Positions 1 through 6,507 of a stretch of DNA of 43,702 nucleotides are shown one piece after another; the stretch's first letter is position 1, and each line of letters starts with the position of its first letter. The notes under the pieces were generated by a model that saw only the letters and a program-made list of their open reading frames with translations, was not told the origin of the DNA and made no database searches. The position numbers and the translations under genes were made by a program. Origin of the DNA: an uncultured Anaeroplasma sp. (GTDB taxonomy: Bacteria; Bacillota_I; Bacilli_A; Acholeplasmatales; Anaeroplasmataceae); the NCBI GenBank assembly GCA_945919465.1, contig CAMEJG010000014.1, positions 1 to 43,702 of the forward strand, read 5' to 3'.

Positions 1-39
1 TGATAATAATAAAACTATAAAAATAATGGTAGGTGCCTA

Positions 40-303
40 TCAAATATGCTTACTAATAATCTCTTCCTTTTTCATAAACAAATAAAATACGGGCTTTTCT
101 ACCTTTAGGTCCTTACGCTCAGAAACCATTAAATCTAGTTCATCTGCAGTAAGTCTGTTTTCTGGTTCTAGTTCAAGCTTTGTATTTCTTAAAGCTCCTG
201 AACCTTGAACATAATTAAGCTTTGGTAAGATTACCTCTGCTGTAACGGAATTTCTTCCATTTCTAGTGTTATACACTAAATGTACATTTACTTTTGTTTT
301 CAT
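40..303 (-). CDS. Hypothetical protein, 87 aa
   Basis: I do not recognise this small soluble protein. It begins at an ATG with a strong ribosome binding site (GGAGG, 6 bases upstream). It has no membrane segment and no signal peptide. The N-terminal half looks beta-rich, and the C-terminal half is charged (many E and K), with the phrase RLTADELDLMVSERKDL that should be helical. It lies beside a Rep/recombinase remnant and IS debris, so it may be cargo of an integrated element. The surrounding base composition is somewhat richer in G+C than the housekeeping part of the window, which fits transfer. The reading frame and binding site make it credible as a gene; the function is unknown. Confidence 0.6.
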   Translation of the reverse strand: MKTKVNVHLVYNTRNGRNSVTAEVILPKLNYVQGSGALRNTKLELEPENRLTADELDLMVSERKDLKVEKPVFYLFMKKEEIISKHI

Positions 304-547
304 AATTTCCTCCGAGTGCTAACATAAATAGAACCTCTTTAGGAATGACTTGCATCTTGAACCCTTACCTTCAATATCAAACATTCTTATTCTACATGTC
401 ATCATCATTCCTTTTGAGGAACTATGAATGCTATATTTAATTTTGTACTCACTTTTGGAGGAGCGCTTCTTTATAATTTTTAATCTCCAATTGCTTGGTA
501 CAACTACATTATACGGGGGCTAGGGTGCCTCTCTTTGTCCTAGTAAA
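304..547. other. Non-coding gap, no gene seen
   Basis: About 245 bases without a convincing reading frame in any frame. It holds the ribosome binding site of the 87-aa gene at its left edge and ends at the terminator of the next minus-strand gene. No tRNA or recognisable RNA motif was seen. Confidence 0.5.
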
Positions 548-588
548 AAAAATATAAAAAAAATCAGCAAGAATTTCTTCTTACTGAT
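548..588 (-). terminator. Intrinsic terminator after the 154-aa gene
   Basis: On the minus strand an ATCAG...CTGAT stem (563-567 with 584-588) continues inward as AAGAA/TTCTT and is followed by a run of eight T residues. It starts 11 bases beyond the stop codon of the gene at 599-1063, so that gene is transcribed separately from the 87-aa gene. Confidence 0.75.
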
Positions 589-598
589 AATAAAACCA

Positions 599-1063
599 TT
601 ATCCTATGAAAGTTAAACTTCCATCTGGATTTTCTCTATAATGTGTTTTTTTAGATTTTTCCATGGCTAGCATTTGTATTGCCATAGATATTTTTGTCAT
701 ATGAATCATTTTTCTAGGGCTATTATTAATACCATGACTCTTTTTTGTTGAATTATCTTTAAATGTAACTATAAGGTTCCACTCAAATTTTTTATCAACA
801 GTTTCTTCAGAATCATCTAATAAATATTCTTCCTTCCAATTCTTCATATTAGTTTTAATTAGATATTCAAGAATTTTGTTTTCAAGTTCCTTCGAAAAAT
901 CTAATTCTTCATTGGCTTCAACGATTCCCATAATATTAACCTTAGACTTGATTCCTTCTTCTTTAAATTCTAATGTGAAGAAGGTTTCGCACATTTCTCG
1001 AATAATATATGTGAATTCAATTTTACTAACCCTTTGTAAAAACTGCTCCATTGACTCCTTCAT
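599..1063 (-). CDS. Hypothetical protein, 154 aa
   Basis: Unrecognised soluble protein. The ATG is preceded by GGAGG at 9 bases, and the gene ends in a good intrinsic terminator, so it looks like a real, independently transcribed unit. No signal peptide or membrane segment is visible. The last third contains a W-x-L-I-V-T-F-K-D pattern followed by a helical stretch rich in Met and Lys (IHMTKISMAIQML). This resembles the general look of small orphan proteins carried on mobile elements of gut Firmicutes, but I cannot name a family. It sits next to a Rep-like remnant, which suggests element cargo. An opposite-strand frame inside it is a shadow. Confidence 0.6.
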   Translation of the reverse strand: MKESMEQFLQRVSKIEFTYIIREMCETFFTLEFKEEGIKSKVNIMGIVEANEELDFSKELENKILEYLIKTNMKNWKEEYLLDDSEETVDKKFEWNLIVTFKDNSTKKSHGINNSPRKMIHMTKISMAIQMLAMEKSKKTHYRENPDGSLTFIG

Positions 1064-1438
1064 ATTAATTTTCCTCCATTTAATAGCGATATTAATTCTA
1101 ACAAAGTTATATCTTTTTTAATGCTTTTATTCAATATATTGCCAAATAAAACAAATCAACAAATTTTCCCCTTTACTACGTAACCCAAGATATGTCAACA
1201 AACCATAACTAAAGTATTAGGTTTTAATTTTAAGCTTATTTTAAGGAAATATATATGAAAAAAAGCTATTAAATCGACTTATTTTTGACTTAATAGATAT
1301 TGTTTTAATTATATATAATTAAGTTTATGTATTTACATTAAATTTTCGTGTGGGTTTTTAAGCTAACGCTCTCAACGGATTCCACCCCATTTCACAAGAT
1401 TTAATTTCCCAAAAAAATTTTGAAAAGATTTAATCATA
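1064..1438. other. Non-coding gap with mobile-DNA debris
   Basis: About 375 bases without a supportable gene. It contains a 13-base block (1382-1394, CCACCCCATTTCA) whose complement recurs at 3506-3518 beyond the IS3 remnant. It lies directly downstream of the truncated Rep/recombinase chimera, so it is probably decayed element sequence. Confidence 0.45.
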
Positions 1439-1942
1439 TTAAAAAAAAGCAAGTGATTGTAATTTAAAATTCTCTAATCTATATCCATATGGAGCAAATC
1501 CTCTATTCCAACCACCTTGTCTAGCCTTTTCTTTAAGACCATTCATATCTCCTTTGAAATCATCGATTACAATATCTATACGCTTAAAATTTGAATTAAG
1601 CTGGGCCATAAAGAGTAAGAAATTAATCCAGTTCTTATCTTTATTTCTATTTTCAAAATCTCTACAGGCATCACCTTTCATTTCTAAATGACAGGTTCTT
1701 TGATAACAAGCATTTAAAGGTCCATCAAGTCTTAGGATTATATATTCTCCTAATAAATATTGATAGTTATAATTATTTTGGGAATACTTACTTCTTACGA
1801 TTTCATGATTCTTTACATTTAAGTATGTTGCCATGAGTCTTACCATTTCATGGACCTTAAATAACAAAGAATCTTCAGCATCACACATTAAAGAAAATGT
1901 TGCGGAAAAGTAGTCAATTTTGACTTCTATATTATTTGACAT
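1439..1942 (-). pseudogene. Rep (Rep_trans-like) N-terminus fused to serine-recombinase fragment
   Basis: Residues 1-130 look like the N-terminal half of a rolling-circle replication initiator of the Rep_trans type (pT181 Rep, Tn916 Orf20): IDYFSATF at 9-16, an MKGDACRDFE segment near 88-97, and RIDIVIDDF at 121-129. Such proteins normally run to 300 aa or more. Here the family pattern stops near residue 133, and the next stretch, GGWNRGFAPYGYRLEN at 143-158, is the signature found in large serine recombinases. The frame then ends within ten residues. I read this as a fusion of two broken mobile-element genes. The start has a good AGGAG site and could still be expressed. A large cruciform lies just upstream, as expected for a replication or transfer origin. 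Confidence 0.6.
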
Positions 1943-1983
1943 CTTAGTGTCTCCTTTCTGTATTTATAATGTATAAAACAATC

Positions 1984-2064
1984 ACTGTATTCGGTTTGGT
2001 ATGCGTGCGGGGGGCTATTAGTATAGCCCACTCGCACTTGCATTTACCAAACCTTGGTTACAGT
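1984..2064. repeat. Large imperfect cruciform upstream of the Rep-like gene (possible origin)
   Basis: Nested inverted repeats form one long hairpin. ACTGTA (1984-1989) pairs with TACAGT (2059-2064); GGTTTGGTA (1993-2001) with TACCAAACC (2045-2053); GTGCG (2005-2009) with CGCAC (2033-2037); GGGCTAT (2012-2018) with ATAGCCC (2023-2029). The loop is TAGT. It is much richer in G+C than its surroundings and begins 42 bases upstream of the rep-like start codon. Rolling-circle elements place their nick site in such structures, so a relict double-strand origin or oriT is likely. The function is inferred. Confidence 0.55.
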
Positions 2065-2105
2065 TTTGATTTGTTTAAAGATTCATTTTTTTTACTAAAC
2101 TAATT

Positions 2106-2140
2106 ATTTATTTTGTTATAAAATCTAGAATTGCATTTAT
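2106..2140 (+). repeat. 35-bp direct repeat, copy 1
   Basis: Identical over 35 bases to 3154-3188. The two copies bracket a block of about 1.0 kb containing two small orphan genes. The 3' part of the repeat seems to be IS3 transposase coding sequence, because copy 2 runs straight into transposase homology. Confidence 0.85.
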
Positions 2141-2154
2141 CTAATTACTTATTA

Positions 2155-2183
2155 TTGAATTAGTTGTTGTAAATTGTTATACT
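2155..2183 (+). promoter_or_regulatory. Sigma-A-type promoter for the orphan pair
   Basis: TTGAAT (2155-2160), a 17-base spacer and TATACT (2178-2183), about 50 bases before the first orphan gene. It lies just downstream of the first 35-bp repeat, so the cassette carries its own promoter. Confidence 0.55.
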
Positions 2184-2235
2184 ATTATCAACTTTAGAAA
2201 TACAACTGTCTAACGGAGGAAAAATAAAATATATT

Positions 2236-2637
2236 ATGAAAATCAAGAATTATAATAATGATATTCCCCATGATCATTATGAAGTAACTTCTATTGTTCA
2301 AAATAAAAATGGCACTCTAATTACATTAGAGGGTAAAAATAACAAGTTAACGATTCATTTTGGATCAATTGGATGCATTTGCATATCTGATGAAGGCTGC
2401 AGAATTGAAACATATAATAATAATGAAACAAAAGAAATTACAGAATATCAATTAAATAAGTTCTATGGTAATCCACTTTTTATAGCAACAGATGATAATG
2501 ATTTTACCCTATGGCTCAAAAAGGAAAGTTGTGGTTTTTCAGATTCTTTAAATCATTATTTAATTATTACAATTAATGATTTAATAGATATTGCTTCTCC
2601 TTTTTCACCTGAAATTTCAACTACAAGGTTAAATTAA
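2236..2637 (+). CDS. Orphan small protein, 133 aa
   Basis: I do not recognise this soluble, acidic protein. The N-terminal 60 residues have the alternating pattern of a beta sheet (TSIVQNKNGTLITLEG, KLTIHFGSIGCICI). The size and style resemble immunity-type proteins of toxin/immunity loci, but no family can be named. The start is uncertain: the ATG lies 16 bases after GGAGG (2215-2219), which is long, while an in-frame ATA at 2224 lies only 4 bases after it. It is followed 42 bases later by a second orphan of similar size, and a promoter lies upstream. The pair sits between 35-bp direct repeats inside an IS3 remnant, so it is likely mobile cargo. Confidence 0.6.
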   Translation: MKIKNYNNDIPHDHYEVTSIVQNKNGTLITLEGKNNKLTIHFGSIGCICISDEGCRIETYNNNETKEITEYQLNKFYGNPLFIATDDNDFTLWLKKESCGFSDSLNHYLIITINDLIDIASPFSPEISTTRLN

Positions 2638-2679
2638 TTTTTTACAAGCTTACAATATTCTCTAAAGGCGGTGTTTTAA

Positions 2680-3105
2680 ATGTATTTAAGAATTAACAAA
2701 AATGAAATTAATAAGCAGAATTTTTATGATTTCTTACATGATAAAGTAATAGGTAAAATTAATATCAAAGATAATTTCGTTGAATTTAATATTTGGAATA
2801 CATATTGTTTAGAACAACAGCCAGAATATCAAATGATTGTTAATTTTGGTAAAAATCCAACCGATTTCATTAATGTATATCTATATAAAATTGAAGATGG
2901 AAATATTAGTGGAAAAATATCAGATATTAATAGTATTGTTAATGATAATACTTCATTTGAAATCATTGATATTGGATATATGAACACTGTATTATTTTTA
3001 AAAGGAAGTATTATCAAAGATTCTAAATTAAATAGAAATAATATCCTAATAGAGTTTTGTTTTGAGAACTTAGAATCTTTTATTGAAATAAAGAATAATA
3101 TCTAG
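2680..3105 (+). CDS. Orphan small protein, 141 aa
   Basis: Second unrecognised gene of the cassette. It has no signal peptide or membrane segment. Predicted strands alternate with short polar turns (YQMIVNFGKNPTDFINVYLY, SFEIIDIGYMNTVLFLKGS), so a small beta-rich fold is likely. The ATG is preceded by AGGCGGTG at a normal distance. The gene ends 12 bases before a clean intrinsic terminator, which closes the two-gene unit. As with its neighbour, the size and setting suggest an immunity-like or other element-borne accessory protein, but nothing in the sequence proves it. A minus-strand frame within it is a shadow. Confidence 0.6.
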   Translation: MYLRINKNEINKQNFYDFLHDKVIGKINIKDNFVEFNIWNTYCLEQQPEYQMIVNFGKNPTDFINVYLYKIEDGNISGKISDINSIVNDNTSFEIIDIGYMNTVLFLKGSIIKDSKLNRNNILIEFCFENLESFIEIKNNI

Positions 3106-3117
3106 ATTATTCTACCT

Positions 3118-3150
3118 GCCTCACTATCGAATTATGTGAGGCTTTTATTT
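3118..3150 (+). terminator. Intrinsic terminator of the orphan cassette
   Basis: GCCTCAC (3118-3124) pairs with GTGAGGC (3136-3142) across an 11-base loop and is followed by TTTTATTTT. It directly follows the 141-aa gene and lies just before the second 35-bp repeat. Confidence 0.85.
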
Positions 3151-3498
3151 TCCATTTATTTTGTTATAAAATCTAGAATTGCATTTATAAGACATTTTGA
3201 AACAACAGGACCAAATCAAAAGTGGACTACTGATGTTTCAGAGTTTAAGCATAAAGATGGTAAGCTTTATTTATTACCTATTATGGATATGTATGACGGT
3301 TCTATAATAGCATTTGATATATCGGAACATCCCGATTTTAACCAGACAAAAAGAATGATTGATAGTACATTTAAACAATATGATAATCTAGAAGGTTTAT
3401 CTACTCAATTATACTATATGTTAATCGGAATTTTATTTAATAATTATACTAATATAATTAACAACATAAAATCTTTTCATTTTTACTTTGCTAAATAA
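3136..3498 (+). pseudogene. IS3-family transposase (OrfB) fragment
   Basis: Residues 20-82 of this frame match the start of the DDE integrase core of IS3/IS150 transposases: HFETTGPNQKWTTDVSEF, then YLLPIMDMYDGSIIAFDIS and an FNQTKRMID stretch. The first catalytic Asp (in WTTDV, about residue 33) is present. The second Asp, the Glu and everything after residue 90 are missing, and the tail is unrelated frame. A full OrfB is about 270-300 aa, so this is a truncated relic. The real homology runs from about 3190 to 3385. The first 15 or so residues come from the terminator and the 35-bp repeat and are not transposase start sequence. No OrfA was found nearby. Confidence 0.75.
3154..3188 (+). repeat. 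35-bp direct repeat, copy 2
   Basis: Perfect copy of 2106-2140, lying immediately before the transposase homology and just after the cassette terminator. Confidence 0.85.
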
Positions 3499-3632
3499 CC
3501 AAAAATGAAATGGGGTGGTTACCATCTCAACAGGCAAATATTCATATAAAAATAATATATAATTTACACTAAATTAATTATTAATTAGATATTCAACTTT
3601 CAATTCATAATTAATTTCATTATATAAAATAT

Positions 3633-3659
3633 AAAGAGGAAACCGATTGTATCCTCTTT
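3633..3659. terminator. Bidirectional terminator between the mobile region and the housekeeping operon
   Basis: AAAGAGGA (3633-3640) pairs with TCCTCTTT (3652-3659) with an 11-base loop; T-rich tracts flank both sides. It lies about 40 bases beyond the stop of the 98-aa minus-strand gene and isolates it from the IS debris. Confidence 0.7.
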
Positions 3660-3695
3660 TCATAAATATTAAAACAATATTTTTTATATATATTT

Positions 3696-3992
3696 TTATA
3701 ATTTCAGTATATTTATATCTTCAATTTCATATATAGGGATTAATATTTTCTTTTCATCCATCTGAAGTTCAATTCCCTTTTCACTACATTCTAAAACAAC
3801 ACCCTCATATCTTTTTTCTTTAGTTTCTATTTCAGCAAGAACATGAATTCTGTAATATAGCATAGCTTCTATATCCTCAACTCGATATTTAGCCTTAGCT
3901 TTTTTTGATTTTATTCTAGAATCAAAAAATTCTTGATTAGAAGAATTAACATTCTCACTTATAGTATCTATAAATAATAATGGTCCATTCAT
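3696..3992 (-). CDS. Hypothetical protein, 98 aa, possible Sm/SH3-like C-terminus
   Basis: Unrecognised cytoplasmic protein. I chose the ATG at 3992 because AGGTGAT lies just upstream; the longer frame only adds MIL. The N-terminal half is basic and helical (KSKKAKAKYR). The last 45 residues alternate strands and turns (YEGVVLECSEKGIELQ, KKILIPIYEIEDINIL), much like a small beta-barrel of the Sm, YlxR or KOW kind. Such a barrel suggests an RNA-linked or membrane-attached adaptor role, but this is inference. It is separated from trxB-like by a terminator hairpin, though transcription could read through from the upstream operon. Confidence 0.6.
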   Translation of the reverse strand: MNGPLLFIDTISENVNSSNQEFFDSRIKSKKAKAKYRVEDIEAMLYYRIHVLAEIETKEKRYEGVVLECSEKGIELQMDEKKILIPIYEIEDINILKL

Positions 3993-4020
3993 TAATATCA
4001 CCTAGATTAATATATGAAAA

Positions 4021-4044
4021 AAAATAGGTAAATGTACCTATTTT
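4021..4044. terminator. Terminator overlapping the trxB-like stop codon
   Basis: AAAATAGGTA (4021-4030) pairs with TACCTATTTT (4035-4044) with a 4-base loop; T or A runs lie on both sides. The stop codon of the minus-strand gene (4038-4040) is inside the stem, so a terminating ribosome could cover it. It is the likely end of the long apt-to-trxB operon. Confidence 0.7.
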
Positions 4045-4886
4045 TTAAGTTCTTTTGATATTTCTAATGCAATTATTGCTCCATCACTTGCAGCTTTTAT
4101 AACCTGATGTAATCCCTTAATACAATCGCCACCAGCATAAATACCCTTTATATTAGTTTGGTAATGCTCATCTACTACTATACTCATAGAATCTAAGGCT
4201 AGACCTAAATGCATAGCTAGGGTAAAAGCATTTTGACTTCCCATTGCGACAAATAAGCCATCTAAAGGATATTCACCATTTTCAGTTACTATTCCTTCTA
4301 AATATTCATCACCCTTTAGTGCTACTATTTTATCACTAACTACAGGATTTGAAACTTCAAATGCTAATTTTTCATTATTTGTAAAGATAGTTAAATTAGG
4401 AATAATATTTTTTAATACCTCATATTCATGCTTCATATAAAGTGATGATCCTAATATACCTACTCTCTTTTTACGATACAAAAATCCATCACAAGTAGCA
4501 CAATAGGAAACTCCATTACCTTCAAATTTTTTAGCTAGTGGAAATTCTCTTTTAGCACTGCCTAAGGCTAAAACAACTTTTGTTGCAGTTATTTCATTAT
4601 TATTAGTTTTAATTAGAAATTCATCATCATTTTGATATTCTATAGCTAATACCTCATCCTTATAAATTGGTATTTCTAAATTCTTAGCCTGTTTTATTCC
4701 CATTTGAAATAAATCAGTACCACTAATAGATAAAATACCATAATAATTTTCAATCAAATGAGCTTTATTTAATGAAGTATTTTCTAATCCTATTAATACA
4801 ACATCATGACCATATCTTTTTAAATATATAGCTGTAGAAATACCACAAGGACCAAGTCCAATAACTGCTACCTGATATCTAGGCAT
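4038..4886 (-). CDS. trxB: Thioredoxin reductase-like flavoprotein, atypical NADPH region
   Basis: FAD-dependent dithiol oxidoreductase expected to reduce the thioredoxin encoded immediately upstream. It has the N-terminal FAD-binding motif GLGPCG (10-15), the redox pair C129-A-T-C132 followed by DG, and the C-terminal FAD motif IYAGGDC. At 282 aa it is shorter than the usual 305-320. The second Rossmann segment reads VGILGSSLYMKHEYE where NADPH-dependent enzymes have GGGDSA, and the HRRxxxR motif that grips the NADPH phosphate is absent (LTIFTNNEKLA). Known ferredoxin-dependent (FFTR) and other divergent reductases lack these motifs, so the electron donor may not be NADPH. Its start overlaps trxA by 8 bases, showing translational coupling. 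Confidence 0.85.
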   Translation of the reverse strand: MPRYQVAVIGLGPCGISTAIYLKRYGHDVVLIGLENTSLNKAHLIENYYGILSISGTDLFQMGIKQAKNLEIPIYKDEVLAIEYQNDDEFLIKTNNNEITATKVVLALGSAKREFPLAKKFEGNGVSYCATCDGFLYRKKRVGILGSSLYMKHEYEVLKNIIPNLTIFTNNEKLAFEVSNPVVSDKIVALKGDEYLEGIVTENGEYPLDGLFVAMGSQNAFTLAMHLGLALDSMSIVVDEHYQTNIKGIYAGGDCIKGLHQVIKAASDGAIIALEISKELKK

Positions 4887-5187
4887 TTTCCTTAACCCAG
4901 CTACTTAATGCGCTATAATTCATATAGCCAACCTTTTTAGATACTAGCTTACCCTTTTTAAATAATAATAAAGTAGGTATAGATGTAACATTAAATGCTT
5001 CAGCTAAAGCATCAATTTCATCAACATCAACCTTACCAACCTTAACATTATCCTTAGTAGCTAATTCCTCTAAAACAGGAGAAAGCATTCTACATGGTCC
5101 ACACCATGATGCCCAAAAATCTACTAATACTAAATCATCGTCAATAAAACTTCTAAAATTCTCCATATCTAAATGTAAAACAGCCAT
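4879..5187 (-). CDS. trxA: Thioredoxin
   Basis: Cytoplasmic protein-disulfide reductant. The active site WASWCGPC places the redox cysteines at 28 and 31, and the cis-proline stretch TSIPTLLLF follows, as in canonical thioredoxins. The length, 102 aa, is typical. I place the start at the ATG at 5187: GGAGG, formed by the last codons of trmL, sits 7 bases upstream. A longer in-frame extension into trmL has no support. It is translated four bases after trmL and overlaps the reductase-like gene by eight bases, so the redox pair is tightly coupled. The partner reductase is unusual. Confidence 0.95.
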   Translation of the reverse strand: MAVLHLDMENFRSFIDDDLVLVDFWASWCGPCRMLSPVLEELATKDNVKVGKVDVDEIDALAEAFNVTSIPTLLLFKKGKLVSKKVGYMNYSALSSWVKENA

Positions 5188-5191
5188 ATTA

Positions 5192-5752
5192 TTACCTCCA
5201 TTCCTTATGCTTGCTGTCAAGTTCATTTATTTTTATATTATCTATAAAATTATGTCCCTTCATAGTATCTGGTTCTTCTTTGGAAACTATACTAGAATCA
5301 TTTAATTGTTCTGAGGCTAAAAATAGCATAATAGCAGCACAATTAGATAAATTTAAGCTTCTTATTTTATCTGTTGTAGGTATTCTATAACAATCATCTA
5401 AATTATCCTTTAAGATATCATATGCTATTCCTGTTGATTCAGCACCAAAGATAAGATAAATATCTTCATCAGTTTCTTTAAAATCAATAACTGATGGAGA
5501 TTTATGACCATACCTAGTTAGGAAATAATATTTTCCTTTATTTTTATTTTTAAAATCATCAAAATCCTCATATACCTCATAATTAATATATTGATAATAA
5601 TCTACTGCACTTCTTTTTAGATGCTTTTCATCTAATGAAAAGCCTAAAGGCTTAATTAAATGAAGCTTAGCATTAAAGCCTACACAGCTTCTCATAATAT
5701 TTCCAGTATTTTGAGGTATTTCAGGATGATATAAAACTACATTAATTTTCAT
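5192..5752 (-). CDS. trmL: tRNA (cytidine(34)-2'-O)-methyltransferase, SPOUT family
   Basis: Methylates the 2'-O of the wobble nucleotide of leucine tRNAs using S-adenosylmethionine. SPOUT knot motifs are clear: the N-terminal IPQNTGNIMRSC, the central LIFGAESTGI, and the C-terminal IPTTDKIRSLNLSNCAA. The length, 186 aa, is slightly above the common 155-175 because of a polar C-terminal tail that carries the ribosome binding site for trxA. Its ATG overlaps the stop of the upstream HAD gene by one base (TAATG), so the two are co-translated. It sits in an operon with rimO, both acting on the translation machinery. Confidence 0.93.
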   Translation of the reverse strand: MKINVVLYHPEIPQNTGNIMRSCVGFNAKLHLIKPLGFSLDEKHLKRSAVDYYQYINYEVYEDFDDFKNKNKGKYYFLTRYGHKSPSVIDFKETDEDIYLIFGAESTGIAYDILKDNLDDCYRIPTTDKIRSLNLSNCAAIMLFLASEQLNDSSIVSKEEPDTMKGHNFIDNIKINELDSKHKEWR

Positions 5753-6507
5753 TATAAATCTCCATTATATATTTTGTTTACCATATAATAAACTCCATCA
5801 TCATATACACTTAAAGTTGAAATATCTGCATGAGCTTTTACCTCAACTGTAGCTTGCCCCATTGCAACACCAAAATCACTATTTTCTAGCATTTCAATAT
5901 CATTATAATTATCTCCAAAGGCTATTATTTCATGATTCTTGAAAAGCTTTCTAATATTATTGATACTTGAGGCTTTACTAATATTTTTATTAATAACATC
6001 AAATCCTAAATTAGATGCCTTGACAAATTTTAGATCAGGGTATTTATTATAGTCAATGTTATTAATATTATAATCATATACTCCTAAAGAATATATTTTA
6101 ATATTTTTGTAGTCATTTAATAGAATAGGTGGGGTAATAGAAAAGCCTGATGAAAAATCTTCAAATATCTCATTTTCTCCAATTCTAAAAAATAAATCCT
6201 TAGATAAAAAAGCTACATGTAATTTATCATTAAGCAATTCATCTATTATTTTATTTGAAATAGGACTTTCAAATATAATGGAATCCTTATAGATTGTAAG
6301 AGCTCCATTATTTAAAATGAATCCATCAAAATCAAATAATGATAAAATATCCTTCATTTGACCTAAGCATCTTCCTGTTGCTAAAAAAACATAATCATTA
6401 TTTCTTTTAATTAATTCAAATGCCTTTATCGTTTTATTTGATACTTTATTGTTTATTGAAATAGTCCCATCTATATCGAATAAAAATACCTTATTCAACC
6501 TGCTCAC
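5752..6507 (-). CDS. Cof-type HAD hydrolase
   Basis: Haloacid-dehalogenase superfamily phosphatase of the Cof (type IIB cap) group, which act on sugar phosphates, FMN/PLP-like metabolites or other small phosphates. Motif I is FLFDIDGT near the N-terminus. The Ser/Thr of motif II lies in VFLATGR. Motif IV is FGDNYNDIEML near residue 200. The length of 251 aa fits. The start is uncertain: GTG at 6507 is used here, overlapping rimO by 17 bases, but a TTG at 6498 would also fit. The substrate cannot be told from sequence. It is in the middle of the apt-rel-rimO-trx operon. Confidence 0.88.
   Translation of the reverse strand: MSRLNKVFLFDIDGTISINNKVSNKTIKAFELIKRNNDYVFLATGRCLGQMKDILSLFDFDGFILNNGALTIYKDSIIFESPISNKIIDELLNDKLHVAFLSKDLFFRIGENEIFEDFSSGFSITPPILLNDYKNIKIYSLGVYDYNINNIDYNKYPDLKFVKASNLGFDVINKNISKASSINNIRKLFKNHEIIAFGDNYNDIEMLENSDFGVAMGQATVEVKAHADISTLSVYDDGVYYMVNKIYNGDL

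Noticed and set aside
876-1121. Plus-strand frame of 81 codons in the mobile region
   Set aside because: Lies opposite the 154-aa gene, which has a good ribosome binding site and terminator.
3136-3192. First 19 codons of the IS3 frame as genuine transposase start
   Set aside because: They come from the cassette terminator and the 35-bp repeat, and carry no transposase start sequence.
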